From Aldersonia sp. NBC_00410 (GTDB lineage: Bacteria > Actinomycetota > Actinomycetes > Mycobacteriales > Mycobacteriaceae): a DNA stretch of 64,000 nt. Where the stretch lies: positions 124,001 through 188,000 of the forward strand of contig NZ_JAPENM010000006.1 of NCBI RefSeq assembly GCF_026342035.1, given 5' to 3'. The number at the start of each line of letters is the position of its first letter. Position 1 is the first letter of the stretch. Below are positions 1 to 7,279 of the stretch, one piece after another. The notes under the pieces are model-generated. The model was given only the letters and a program-made list of their open reading frames with translations. It did no database searches and had not been told where the DNA came from. Both the position numbers and the translations under genes were made by a program.

Positions 1-42
1 CGCGGCGAGCAGGGTGAGGCGGGTATCGAAGCCGAGTTGCAC
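1..42 (-). CDS. possible start of a gene running off the left edge
   Basis: A GTG on the minus strand is followed by 14 open codons (VQLGFDTRLTLLAA) to the window edge. It would be divergent from the SRAP gene. No ribosome binding site is visible and the fragment is too short to recognise, so this is a weak call resting on an open frame and a plausible divergent layout. Confidence 0.22.
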   Translation of the reverse strand, partial: MQLGFDTRLTLLAA

Positions 43-99
43 GCGTCGAGTCTGCCCGGCCGCCCGGACGGTGTCGCACCCGCGTGCCAGCATGGACGT

Positions 100-891
100 A
101 TGTGCGGGAGATACGCCACCACGGTCGACCCGAGCCTGCTCGCGGTCGAGATCGACGCGCTCGACGAGACCGACCCCGAAGAGGCGCTCCTACCCGAGGA
201 GGCGGGGCCGAACTACAACGTCGCACCGACGACGAAGGTGCTGACGGTCGTCGCCCGGCACGATCGCGACAGTCCGGACGACGAGCCGCAGCGCCGGATC
301 AGACGGATGCGGTGGGGGCTGGTGCCGCGCTGGACGAAGCCCGCGGAACCGGGGGTGCCGGCCAAGGGCAAGCCGCTGTTCAACGCCCGCGCCGACAAGG
401 CGGCGACCACCCCGGCATTCCGGGACGCGCTGAAATACAAGCGCTGTCTCGTCCCGATGGACGGCTGGTTCGAGTGGCTCACCGAGCCGGGTCCGAACGG
501 CAAGGCGGTCAAGACGCCGTTCTTCATGACGCCGGCCGATGGTTCCCGGATCTACATGGCCGGGCTGTGGTCGGTGTGGCGGGACTCGCATACCGAGAGC
601 GCACCGCTGCTCAGCTGCACCATCCTCACCACCGACGCGGTCGGCGAGCTCGCCCGGATCCATGACCGCATGCCGCTGATCATGGAATCGCGGCACTGGG
701 ACAGCTGGCTCGATCCGGATCACGAGGCACCCGCGGACCTGCTCGTCCCGCCCGGTGAAGACGTCATCGCCGGCCTCGAGCTTCGGCCGGTGTCGGACCG
801 GGTGAACAGCGTCAAGAACAATGCCGCCGAGCTACTCGAACCCGTCGACCCGGGCAAGGCGCCGGTGGGGGAGCAGATCAGCCTGCTGTGA
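100..891 (+). CDS. SRAP-domain protein (YedK/HMCES family)
   Basis: SRAP proteins crosslink covalently to abasic sites in single-stranded DNA and so shield them; the N-terminal cysteine left after Met removal is the nucleophile. Here the protein (263 aa) begins MCGRYA, which fixes the start at this ATG rather than the earlier in-frame one, because Cys must be residue 2. The N(38)-Y-N-V-A-P segment, the GWFEWL segment carrying the active-site Glu and the IHDRMP segment carrying the active-site His are all present. The gene is monocistronic and its 3' end overlaps the convergent ybaK-like gene by 14 nt. Family assignment is firm; the DNA-protection role is inferred from the family. Confidence 0.92.
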   Translation: MCGRYATTVDPSLLAVEIDALDETDPEEALLPEEAGPNYNVAPTTKVLTVVARHDRDSPDDEPQRRIRRMRWGLVPRWTKPAEPGVPAKGKPLFNARADKAATTPAFRDALKYKRCLVPMDGWFEWLTEPGPNGKAVKTPFFMTPADGSRIYMAGLWSVWRDSHTESAPLLSCTILTTDAVGELARIHDRMPLIMESRHWDSWLDPDHEAPADLLVPPGEDVIAGLELRPVSDRVNSVKNNAAELLEPVDPGKAPVGEQISLL

Positions 892-1372
892 TCGGTGCCG
901 TCACCGCATCGGTGAGCCGGATCAGGTCGGCCGGTGCGAGCCCGATCTCGAGACCGCGCCGCCCGGCGCTGCAGAAGACCCGTTCCCAGGTCAGCGCCGA
1001 GGCGTCGATCACCGTCGCGAGCGTGCGGCGTTGACCGAGCGGTGAGATGCCCCCGGTGACGTAACCGGACGAACGCTGCGCCTTGGCCGGATCGGCCATT
1101 ACCGCCTTGGCGACGCCGAGCGCGGCCGCGGCGGCCTTGAGGGACAGCTTGTCCGGCACGGGCAGTACGGCCACCGCGAGGCGCCCGTCGGACAGTTCGA
1201 CGATCAGTGTCTTGAACACCTGCGCGGCCTCGATGCCGAGGTCACCGGCGAGTGCGTCCACTGCCTCGGTGCCGAACGAGTCCGATCGCGGGTCGTGCTG
1301 ATAGCGGTGCACGAGGTGGGCAACCTTCGCCTGGTCGAGCAGTTTCGTCGCGGGTGTCGCCCCGGTAGCCAT
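878..1372 (-). CDS. ybaK: YbaK/EbsC family Cys-tRNA(Pro) deacylase
   Basis: Members hydrolyse Cys mischarged onto tRNA(Pro), a trans-editing step in the cytoplasm. The 164-aa product has the single YbaK fold: the VFKTLIVE strand with the conserved Lys near residue 50, the GGISPLG loop, and CSAGRRGLEIGL near the C terminus. The ATG is preferred over an upstream in-frame start because a TAGCCT box lies 7 nt before it, which fits a leaderless transcript, and the length then equals the family norm. It is convergent with the SRAP gene and divergent from sigH. The bacterial family also includes ProX-like Ala-tRNA(Pro) editors, so exact tRNA specificity is inferred. Confidence 0.86.
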   Translation of the reverse strand: MATGATPATKLLDQAKVAHLVHRYQHDPRSDSFGTEAVDALAGDLGIEAAQVFKTLIVELSDGRLAVAVLPVPDKLSLKAAAAALGVAKAVMADPAKAQRSSGYVTGGISPLGQRRTLATVIDASALTWERVFCSAGRRGLEIGLAPADLIRLTDAVTAPITAG

Positions 1373-1406
1373 GGTGCTCAGGCTAGGGGACCGGGTCGCG
1401 GGTGGC

Positions 1407-1434
1407 GGGAACACGAAACACGGCGGTGGCGTTG
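1407..1434 (+). promoter_or_regulatory. candidate SigH-type autoregulatory promoter
   Basis: GGGAAC (1407-1412), an 18-nt spacer and GTTG (1431-1434) match the SigR/SigH consensus (GGGAA(T/C), 16-19 nt, GTT). It lies 60-160 nt ahead of the possible sigH start codons. Autoregulation from such a promoter is known for sigR and sigH. The same motif with the same spacing occurs before mrx1. Confidence 0.6.
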
Positions 1435-1569
1435 CACCGTCCAGGTTGCCGCGACCATCGATCCGGCACGACGACGTGAGAGGAGCGTGGGTTGGGAGTG
1501 TTGACAGTCGAGCGCTCGCGTACGGGTTCAGCGGTAGATTGGGTTCTTCCGGCGACCGAAGGGACGATA

Positions 1570-2232
1570 GTGCGCGGCGACGAAGGCCCGATTGAGCAGA
1601 GCGGTACCGAATCCGATGCAGATCTTGCGTCGCGGTTCGAGCGTGACGCCCTTCCGTTGCTCGACCAGCTCTACGGTGCCGCCCTGCGCATGACCCGCAA
1701 TCCGGCCGATGCCGAGGACCTGGTGCAGGAGACCTTCGTCAAGGCATTCTCCGCATTCCGCTCGTTCCGTGAAGGCACGAACCTGCGAGCCTGGCTGTAC
1801 CGGATCCTGACCAACACCTACATCAACTCCTATCGCAAGAAGCAGCGTCAGCCTGCGCAGTATCCGACCGACGAGATCACCGACTGGCAGCTCGCGGCCA
1901 CCGCGGAGCACACCTCGCAGGGGCTGCGTTCGGCCGAGGTCGAGGCGCTGGACGCGCTTCCCGACGACGACATCAAGGCTGCGCTGCAGGAGCTGCCCGA
2001 AGAGTTCCGCATGGCGGTGTACTACGCCGATGTCGAGGGCTTTCCCTACAAGGAGATTGCCGAGATCATGGGCACGCCGATCGGCACGGTGATGTCGCGG
2101 CTGCACCGTGGTCGCAAACAGTTGCGCGGCCTGCTGGCCGACGTCGCCCGTGACCGCGGGTTCGGCCGCGGGAACGGCACCAGTGCAGATTCCGGTGCTA
2201 CCGACACCGAGCAGCAGGAGGTTACTCGGTGA
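1570..2232 (+). CDS. sigH: ECF sigma factor SigH/SigR (thiol-oxidative and heat stress)
   Basis: Group IV sigma factor that directs RNA polymerase to GGGAA/GTT promoters of thioredoxin, protease and redox-repair genes when thiols are oxidised. Region 2 ([20 protein letters not shown]...[20 protein letters not shown]) and region 4 ([20 protein letters not shown]...[14 protein letters not shown]) match the mycobacterial and streptomycete proteins closely. The GTG at 1570 gives 220 aa, like mycobacterial SigH, and has GAAGGGA 5 nt upstream. The frame also extends to a TTG at 1492 with AGGAG 6 nt upstream, giving a 26-residue N-terminal extension (246 aa). The stop overlaps the anti-sigma gene by 4 nt, which couples their translation. 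Confidence 0.94.
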   Translation: MRGDEGPIEQSGTESDADLASRFERDALPLLDQLYGAALRMTRNPADAEDLVQETFVKAFSAFRSFREGTNLRAWLYRILTNTYINSYRKKQRQPAQYPTDEITDWQLAATAEHTSQGLRSAEVEALDALPDDDIKAALQELPEEFRMAVYYADVEGFPYKEIAEIMGTPIGTVMSRLHRGRKQLRGLLADVARDRGFGRGNGTSADSGATDTEQQEVTR

Positions 2233-2507
2233 ACTCGCAGGATGAATACGAACTCGACTGCTCCGCGGTCATCGCGGACGTATGGCTGATGCTCGACGGC
2301 GAGTGCGACACCGCCAGCCGTGAACGGCTGCAACATCACCTCGACACGTGCGGGTCCTGCCTGGAGGTGTACGGCATCGAGGAGAAGATCAAGGGCCTGC
2401 TCAGCCGCAAATGCGGTGGCGAGCGGGCACCCGATGGTCTGCGCGAACGGCTGAAGATCGAAATCCGGCGCACCGTGGTGATTCAGCAGCTTGACGGGGA
2501 TATCTGA
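2229..2507 (+). CDS. rshA: zinc-binding anti-sigma factor RshA/RsrA
   Basis: Redox-sensitive ZAS-family anti-sigma factor; in its reduced, zinc-bound form it holds SigH inactive, and disulphide formation releases the sigma factor. The 92-aa product carries the diagnostic H-x3-C-x2-C motif (HLDTCGSC, about residues 38-45) plus an upstream Cys (DCSA) and a downstream Cys (RKCGG). GTG start overlaps the sigH TGA by 4 nt. The last codons run straight into a 24-bp tandem repeat: the stop codon TGA at 2505 lies inside the first repeat unit. Partner of the adjacent SigH by position and family. Confidence 0.92.
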   Translation: MNSQDEYELDCSAVIADVWLMLDGECDTASRERLQHHLDTCGSCLEVYGIEEKIKGLLSRKCGGERAPDGLRERLKIEIRRTVVIQQLDGDI

Positions 2508-2633
2508 GCGCGACCCGCGCGGGATATCTGAGCGCGACCCGCGCGGGATATCTGAGCGCGACCCGCGCGGGACATCTGAGCGCGACCCGCGCGGGACATC
2601 TGAGCGCGACCCGCGCGGGATATCTGAGCGCGG
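2497..2633. repeat. 24-bp tandem repeat, five copies plus a partial sixth
   Basis: Units start at 2497, 2521, 2545, 2569, 2593 and 2617 and begin GGGATATCTGAGCGCG; two units have ACATCT in place of ATATCT. Each complete unit can fold GCGCG-ACC-CGCGC into a short hairpin. The array begins at the rshA stop codon and ends just before the terminator, so it lies in the 3' untranslated part of the sigH-rshA message. Confidence 0.95.
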
Positions 2634-2640
2634 TACGACA

Positions 2641-2670
2641 AAGGCCTGGAAGCGGATGCTTCCAGGCCTT
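2641..2670. terminator. bidirectional intrinsic terminator between rshA and the bL37 gene
   Basis: A perfect 13-bp stem (AAGGCCTGGAAGC, loop GGAT, then its complement) sits between two convergent genes. No long T run follows on either side, which is usual for actinobacterial hairpin terminators. Confidence 0.75.
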
Positions 2671-2690
2671 CCTCGTTGATGTGCTAGCGA

Positions 2691-2765
2691 TCAGCTGTTC
2701 GGACGCTTGCCGTGGTTGGCGGCATTTCCCTTGCGGCTACGCTTCTTGCGACCACGCTTTCCCAT
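2691..2765 (-). CDS. ribosomal protein bL37 (24-aa actinobacterial microprotein)
   Basis: The minus strand encodes MGKRGRKKRSRKGNAANHGK followed by RPNS and a stop: 24 residues, ten of them Lys or Arg. The sequence matches, from memory, the small mycobacterial large-subunit protein bL37 seen bound to 23S rRNA in cryo-EM structures. A strong AGAAGGGAG ribosome binding site precedes the ATG. It lies beside rshA and the biotinyl protein gene, as I recall from mycobacteria. Very short genes like this are often missed. The rRNA-binding role is taken from the family. Confidence 0.78.
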   Translation of the reverse strand: MGKRGRKKRSRKGNAANHGKRPNS

Positions 2766-2845
2766 GGTGATCTCCCTTCTGTTGGCGCCCATTCTTTCAC
2801 GTGTGGTTGGCTGTAATTCCATTGGCTGGTTCAGCGGAGGTACAC

Positions 2846-3061
2846 ATGGCCGAGGATGTGCGCGCCGAGATGGTTTCGACCGTCTTCCAGATTGTCGTCA
2901 CGGAGGGAGACGAGGTGAAGGAAGGTGACACGCTGGTGATCGTCGAGTCGATGAAGATGGAGATCCCCGTTGTCGCCGAAATCAACGGCACCGTCACCTC
3001 CATCGGGGTGAAGCCGGGCGACGTGATCCAGCAGGGCGACCTGATCGCGGTGATCAGCTGA
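2846..3061 (+). CDS. biotin/lipoyl-attachment protein, TB7.3-like
   Basis: A stand-alone biotinyl domain of 71 aa, the same length as mycobacterial TB7.3. The biotinylation motif ESMKM places the acceptor at Lys37; the flanking VTEGDEVKEGDTL and GVKPGDVIQQGDLIAVI strands complete the barrel. GGAGG lies 5 nt before the ATG. Such single domains serve as carboxyl carriers or have no known enzyme partner; no carboxylase subunit is nearby. It is divergent from the bL37 gene and 34 nt ahead of pdtaS in the same direction. Confidence 0.9.
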   Translation: MAEDVRAEMVSTVFQIVVTEGDEVKEGDTLVIVESMKMEIPVVAEINGTVTSIGVKPGDVIQQGDLIAVIS

Positions 3062-3095
3062 CGCCGTCGCGGTACATGCGGGTAGGGGGCGAACC

Positions 3096-4598
3096 GTGTC
3101 GACGCTGAGCGAGCTACTGGCCGAGCACACCGATCTGCCCGGCGCGGCGGTGGACCATCTGCAGCGCGTGGTGGGCGACTGGCAGTTGCTCGCCGACCTG
3201 TCCTTCGCCGATCTGCTGCTGTGGGTCGGCAAGGGGCCGGTGCGCGAGGGCAGCGAGGTGGTCTGTGTCGCGCAATGCCGGCCGACGACCGCGCCGACGG
3301 TGATCGATCAGGACCACGTCGGCACGATCGCCTCGGAGATCGAGCATCCGCAGGTGATTCGTGCGCTGATCGACCAGCAGGTGACCAGCGCGTTGCCGCC
3401 CGATGCGGGCACGGGTGACGCGGCGCCGCTGCGCGAGGCGATTCCGGTGCGCTGCGGTGACCATGTGATCGCGGTGCTGAGCCGCGATACCGACGTTTCT
3501 CGTTCGCGGGCGCGCAGCACACTCGAGTTGGCTTATCTCGCGTGCGCGGATGATCTGTGCCAGATGATCAGCGACGGTACCTATCCCACGGTCGAGGATC
3601 GGCCCGCGACGCACTCGAGTCCCCGCGCGGGCGACGGTTTCATCCGGCTCGACGAGGACGGCCGGGTGGTGTACGCGAGCCCCAATGCGCAGTCGGCCTA
3701 TCACCGGATGGGGATCGAGAGCGATCTGTCCGGGCAGGATCTGGCCGCGATCACGCGCACCCTGATCAGCGATCCGTTCGACGCGCAGGAAGCGGTGAAC
3801 GACATAAAGACCGCGCTGGCCGGCAAGGCGGGTCGTCGGATGGAAGTCGACGCGCGCGGTGCGACCGTGTTGCTGCGCACGCTCGCGCTGCGTCCGCACG
3901 GACGCTCGGCGGGGGCTGCCGTGCTGGTCCGCGATGTCACCGAGGTGAAGCGGCGCGATCGCGCGTTGCTGAGCAAGGACGCCACGATCCGCGAGATTCA
4001 CCACCGGGTGAAGAACAATTTGCAGACCGTGGCGGCGTTGCTGCGGCTGCAGGCGCGTCGCACCGACAACGAGGAGGCGCGTCTCGCGCTGACCGAGTCG
4101 GTGCGCCGGGTGACCGCGATCGCCGCGGTACACGACATGCTGTCCATGTCGGTGGACGAAGAGGTCGATCTCGATCAGGTCGTCGACCGGCTGCTGCCGA
4201 TCATGGCCGACGTCGCGACCGTGCACACGGCGCCCATCGGGGTCCGCCGCGAGGGCAGCCTCGGCGTGCTGTCCGCCGAGCGGGCCACGCCATTGATCAT
4301 GGTGCTCACCGAACTGGTGCAGAACGCCATCGAGCACGCGTTCGACCCGGGAAGTGGTGGGCTGGTGACGATCAAGGCGGATCGGTCGGCGCGCTGGCTG
4401 GACGTGGTGATCAACGACGACGGACGTGGCCTACCGAACGGATTCAGCCTGGAACGGTCGGATCGGCTCGGTTTGCAGATCGTGCGGACGCTGGTGACGG
4501 CGGAACTCGGCGGTTCGATCGGGCTGCATCCGGGCGATGCCGGTGGCACCGACGCGGTCCTGCGGGTTCCGCTCGGCCGGCGTTCGGGTCGCGGCTGA
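3096..4598 (+). CDS. pdtaS: soluble sensor histidine kinase PdtaS
   Basis: Cytosolic histidine kinase that in mycobacteria phosphorylates the RNA-binding antiterminator PdtaR. The 500-aa product, about the length of its mycobacterial orthologue, has a GAF-like N-terminal domain (roughly 1-155), a PAS-like domain (about 175-280, FIRLDEDGRVVYASPNAQSA), a HisKA_2 dimerisation helix with the H-box EIHHRVKNNLQT (phospho-acceptor His302/303) and an HATPase domain (ELVQNAIEHAFDPG, DDGRGLPNG). There is no membrane segment. GTG start follows GTAGGGGGCG. The response regulator gene is not in the window, as in mycobacteria, where pdtaR is unlinked. Confidence 0.92.
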   Translation: MSTLSELLAEHTDLPGAAVDHLQRVVGDWQLLADLSFADLLLWVGKGPVREGSEVVCVAQCRPTTAPTVIDQDHVGTIASEIEHPQVIRALIDQQVTSALPPDAGTGDAAPLREAIPVRCGDHVIAVLSRDTDVSRSRARSTLELAYLACADDLCQMISDGTYPTVEDRPATHSSPRAGDGFIRLDEDGRVVYASPNAQSAYHRMGIESDLSGQDLAAITRTLISDPFDAQEAVNDIKTALAGKAGRRMEVDARGATVLLRTLALRPHGRSAGAAVLVRDVTEVKRRDRALLSKDATIREIHHRVKNNLQTVAALLRLQARRTDNEEARLALTESVRRVTAIAAVHDMLSMSVDEEVDLDQVVDRLLPIMADVATVHTAPIGVRREGSLGVLSAERATPLIMVLTELVQNAIEHAFDPGSGGLVTIKADRSARWLDVVINDDGRGLPNGFSLERSDRLGLQIVRTLVTAELGGSIGLHPGDAGGTDAVLRVPLGRRSGRG

Positions 4599-4663
4599 GC
4601 GCTCCCGAATTCGGTCCGTATTCACATAATTCCGCAGCCCAACCCCGCGGCGGACACGAAAAA

Positions 4664-4687
4664 GGCCCGGCAGCGATCTGCCGGGCC
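4664..4687 (-). terminator. intrinsic terminator of whiB1
   Basis: GGCCCGGCAG, loop CGAT, CTGCCGGGCC; read on the minus strand the 10-bp stem is followed by TTTTTCG. It lies between the convergent ends of pdtaS and whiB1 and fits best as the whiB1 terminator. Confidence 0.85.
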
Positions 4688-4703
4688 CGATCCGAGTTTC
4701 GGG

Positions 4704-4958
4704 TCAGACGGCGCTACGTGCGCGCGTCCGTGCATTACGCCGCTTGAGGGCGCGGCGCTCGTCTTCGCTCATGCCGCCCCATACGCCGGCGTCCTGGCCG
4801 GACTCGAGGGCCCAGGAGAGGCAGTCGGCAGTAACCGCACAGCGATTGCAGACGAGCTTGGCATCCGCAATCTGCGCGATCGCCGGGCCGCTGTTTCCCA
4901 CTGGGAAGAACAGTTCCGGGTCTTCATCGCGACAGATTGCCTTGTGGCGCCAGTCCAT
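4704..4958 (-). CDS. whiB1: WhiB1 iron-sulfur transcription factor
   Basis: Wbl-family protein with a nitric-oxide-sensitive [4Fe-4S] cluster that binds the housekeeping sigma factor and controls essential genes. The 84-aa length and the four cysteines (Cys9, then CNRCAVTADC at 37, 40 and 46), the GVWGGMSEDERR turn and the basic tail KRRNARTRARS are those of WhiB1. AGGAG precedes the ATG. Orientation against pdtaS is the same as in mycobacteria. A CRP-like palindrome lies about 100 nt upstream, in line with CRP control of whiB1 in M. tuberculosis. Confidence 0.94.
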   Translation of the reverse strand: MDWRHKAICRDEDPELFFPVGNSGPAIAQIADAKLVCNRCAVTADCLSWALESGQDAGVWGGMSEDERRALKRRNARTRARSAV

Positions 4959-5058
4959 CCTCTGCTCCTAACCGGGTGCCCGCCGGGCACCGTCTCGTTT
5001 ATTCGGTCGTTTCATACACGTTAAGTAAGTGCGAACGGCAAGTTTCCGCACTGTTGCA

Positions 5059-5074
5059 TGTGAATGCTTTCACG
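5059..5074. promoter_or_regulatory. CRP-family binding site upstream of whiB1
   Basis: TGTGA-ATGCTT-TCACG differs from the perfect CRP palindrome (TGTGA-N6-TCACA) at one position. It lies 101-116 nt before the whiB1 start codon. CRP control of whiB1 is known in M. tuberculosis. Two further inverted repeats flank it: AGTGCG...CGCACT (5028-5052) and GGGGAA...TTCCCC (5110-5139), of unknown role. The rest of 4959-5216 shows no gene. Confidence 0.65.
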
Positions 5075-5216
5075 ATCACCATAGACCCCCATAGGGTCCA
5101 GCGCACCGTGGGGAAACTCACTCTGTTAGGGTGTTCCCCTTCGCAGTCTGCGCGCTCCTTCTTACCCCGTCAACGGTGTTTGTGCACGATAACGGGCAGA
5201 TTGCGTGACGTTACGG

Positions 5217-6260
5217 TTATGTTGTCGGCGCGGGAGCGACCACGTCAAGGGCATTCGGTATAGATGTGAAACACACCTCATTCCGATTGCCGACGTAGTC
5301 TCCGTCAAGCTGAAACGCGATCGGGGTGCTCGACCGGACCGTCACGCTCGGCACATCGTCCACGCGGAACAGGATGCGGGACTTGGGCTCTGCGCCGTCA
5401 CGCAGCAGCTGCGAGGCGACTCTCAGGGTAGCTGGAACGCTGGTCGAGCGCATCGCGAACACCCCGAGGCCGGTGTCGAAGCCGGTGCCCGGATTGGTGC
5501 AGATCGGCTTGGCCTCGAGGAAGGTCCACGGGCTCGAATTCGAGACGAACGCGTAGTGAACTGCCTCCACCGGATCGGCCCCGGCGACCTCGATCGTGAG
5601 CGACGGCGCGGTGCGCTTGTTGCGGAAGAACTCGGTGACGGTGGTGCGCAGGTAGCGGATCGGGCTGGCCGTGCGGCCCCGGCCGCGGCTCGCATCGACC
5701 GCCGCGCATACCCGTGCGTCGAGCCCGAGACCGGCGTTGAAGCCGAACCACCGCGAGGCCCCGAGCGCCTCCGGTGCGGCGGCGCCCTCTTCGTCGTCCG
5801 CGACGGCAGTATCGATGTCGGCGGCCGGTTCCACTGCCGAGCTCGCGGCGAAGCCGAGGCCGATCCGTCGCCGCGCCCCCACGCCGATCAGGTCGATCAG
5901 CTGATTGGTCGCCTCGACCGGATCTGCCGCGATGCCGAGCGAGCGCGCGAACACATTCGCCGAACCGCCCGGCAGTACCGCCAGCTGCGGCGTGGTGTCC
6001 GAACGCTCGAATCCCGCCGGGCCGTCCGGCCGCGGCAGGAAACCGTTGATCGCCTCGTTGATCGTGCCGTCCCCGCCGTGCACCACGATCAGGTCCATCG
6101 CGGTCTCCGCGGCCCAAGCGGCCAGCTCGGCGGCGTGCCCGCGGTGCATCGTGTGCGCGACGGTCAGCTGCGTCCGGCTCTCCAGCGCGTGCGCGAGCAG
6201 GTCACGCGCCGCCTTGGTCGTCGAAGTGGCGTTGGGATTGACGATCAGCAGGGCGCGCAC
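5217..6260 (-). CDS. diacylglycerol/sphingosine kinase family lipid kinase
   Basis: DAGK-catalytic-domain protein of 347 aa that would transfer ATP phosphate to a lipid alcohol. It opens MRALLIVNPNATSTT (nucleotide-binding NPNA) and has the signature VVHGGDGTINEAING near residue 60 and LAVLPGGSANVFARSLG near 110. The C-terminal YegS-like sandwich (PSLTIEVAG...) is complete. The GTG lies 8 nt after a TAGGCT box. It sits next to whiB1 as in mycobacteria. The substrate cannot be read from sequence; DagK, YegS and LCB-kinase relatives share these motifs. Confidence 0.85.
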   Translation of the reverse strand: MRALLIVNPNATSTTKAARDLLAHALESRTQLTVAHTMHRGHAAELAAWAAETAMDLIVVHGGDGTINEAINGFLPRPDGPAGFERSDTTPQLAVLPGGSANVFARSLGIAADPVEATNQLIDLIGVGARRRIGLGFAASSAVEPAADIDTAVADDEEGAAAPEALGASRWFGFNAGLGLDARVCAAVDASRGRGRTASPIRYLRTTVTEFFRNKRTAPSLTIEVAGADPVEAVHYAFVSNSSPWTFLEAKPICTNPGTGFDTGLGVFAMRSTSVPATLRVASQLLRDGAEPKSRILFRVDDVPSVTVRSSTPIAFQLDGDYVGNRNEVCFTSIPNALDVVAPAPTT

Positions 6261-6344
6261 GGGCCATCAGCCTAGCCGTTGCCGTCTGCCGGGCTCGCCG
6301 GACGCGGGCGGAGCCGGCCGGGCTCACGCTTATAAGGTTGGGGC

Positions 6345-6776
6345 GTGTCAGCGCAGCCCGAACAGCCCGAGCAGGATCGACGCCAGCAGGCTCCGCCGGC
6401 GCTCGTCCGCGTCGCAGGCGCGCTGGTGGCGCTGGAGGGCACGATCGCCGTGGTGGTCGCGATCGTGCTCATCGTGCGCGCCGTACTCGGCCAGGACCAG
6501 AGCGCGACGAGCGGCTACGGCACCGCGGCCTGGTTCATCGTGCTCGGTGGTGCGGTGCTTGCCGGTGGCGTGGCGCTGTTGCTCGGTTACCGCTGGGGCC
6601 GCGCAATTGCGATCGTCGCGCAGGTGCTGCTGCTCCCGGTGGTGTGGGCGCTGCTGACCGACTCGGACCAACCGGTCTGGGGCAGTCTTCTCGGTGTCGT
6701 GGTGGTCGCGACGCTGGGACTGCTGTTCAGCGGACCCACGACGGCGTGGATGGCCGAACTGTACGAGCGCGACTAG
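6345..6776 (+). CDS. four-helix membrane protein, function unknown
   Basis: A 143-aa protein with a polar N terminus (MSAQPEQPEQDRRQQ) and about four hydrophobic helices (near residues 22-48, 62-84, 87-106 and 112-130). The conserved mycobacterial neighbour in this position is also a small integral membrane protein. A TAAGGT box 6 nt before the GTG, with no ribosome binding site, suggests a leaderless transcript. It diverges from the lipid kinase gene, a hint but not proof of related roles. No catalytic motif is visible. Confidence 0.75.
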   Translation: MSAQPEQPEQDRRQQAPPALVRVAGALVALEGTIAVVVAIVLIVRAVLGQDQSATSGYGTAAWFIVLGGAVLAGGVALLLGYRWGRAIAIVAQVLLLPVVWALLTDSDQPVWGSLLGVVVVATLGLLFSGPTTAWMAELYERD

Positions 6777-7279
6777 CGGTCGTCGGCCCAGCGTGCCGCC
6801 GCGGTCAGCACGGGACCGGACAGCCGGTAGGTCGTCCACTCGTCCTGCGGATCGGCGGACAACGCACGGTAGAACCCGATCGCGGGTTCGTTCCAGTTCA
6901 GTACCGCCCAGGTGAGCCGGGAGTATCCGCGTTCCACGCACTCTTTCGCCAACGCCGCGATCAGGGCGCGCCCCTCGCCGCCGCGGCGCCGCTGCGGCCG
7001 CACGTAGAGGTCCTCGAGATAGATGCCGTGCACACCGTCCCAGGTGGAGAAGTTCAGGAACCACACCGCGGTCCCGACGATCTCGCCCGCGGCGACCGCG
7101 ACGTGGGCGTACACCGCCGGGGAGGGGCCGAACAGCGCGGTGTGCAACTGCTCGACCGTGACGGTGCATTCGTCGGCTGCGCGCTCGTAGTCGGCGAGTT
7201 CGTGCACCAGAGCGACGATTGCGGGCACATCGTCCGGCTCGGCGCGCCGGATGGCGGCCCGGCCTCCAGGTGCGGTCAT
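6773..7279 (-). CDS. GNAT family N-acetyltransferase
   Basis: The 168-aa protein has the GNAT fold: IRRAEPDDVPAIVALVHELA at the start, the acetyl-CoA loop VRPQRRRGGEGRALIAALA near residue 95, and LNWNEPAIGFYRALSA in the C-terminal strand and helix. The YLEDLYV strand before the loop resembles spermidine/diamine acetyltransferases, but the acceptor is not certain. ATG overlaps the stop of the upstream phosphatase gene (ATGA), so the two are one operon. Its own stop overlaps that of the convergent membrane-protein gene by 4 nt. Confidence 0.85.
   Translation of the reverse strand: MTAPGGRAAIRRAEPDDVPAIVALVHELADYERAADECTVTVEQLHTALFGPSPAVYAHVAVAAGEIVGTAVWFLNFSTWDGVHGIYLEDLYVRPQRRRGGEGRALIAALAKECVERGYSRLTWAVLNWNEPAIGFYRALSADPQDEWTTYRLSGPVLTAAARWADDR

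Noticed and set aside
1501-1540. Housekeeping promoter TTGACA...TAGATT inside the sigH 5' region
   Set aside because: Spacing of 28 nt is too long for one promoter; kept only as a remark in the sigH finding.
2497-2633. Repeat array as a CRISPR
   Set aside because: Units are directly adjacent with no spacers, and no cas gene is in the window.
2491-2679. Open frame through the 24-bp repeats encoding ISERDPRG copies
   Set aside because: It is open only because the repeat unit is a multiple of three. It starts inside rshA without a ribosome binding site and ends in the terminator.
3114-4337. Long antisense ORF opposite pdtaS, and similar long antisense frames opposite nirB, adnA, adnB, uvrD2 and UPF0182
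   Set aside because: They mirror the codon bias of strongly supported sense genes in high-GC DNA and carry no domains.
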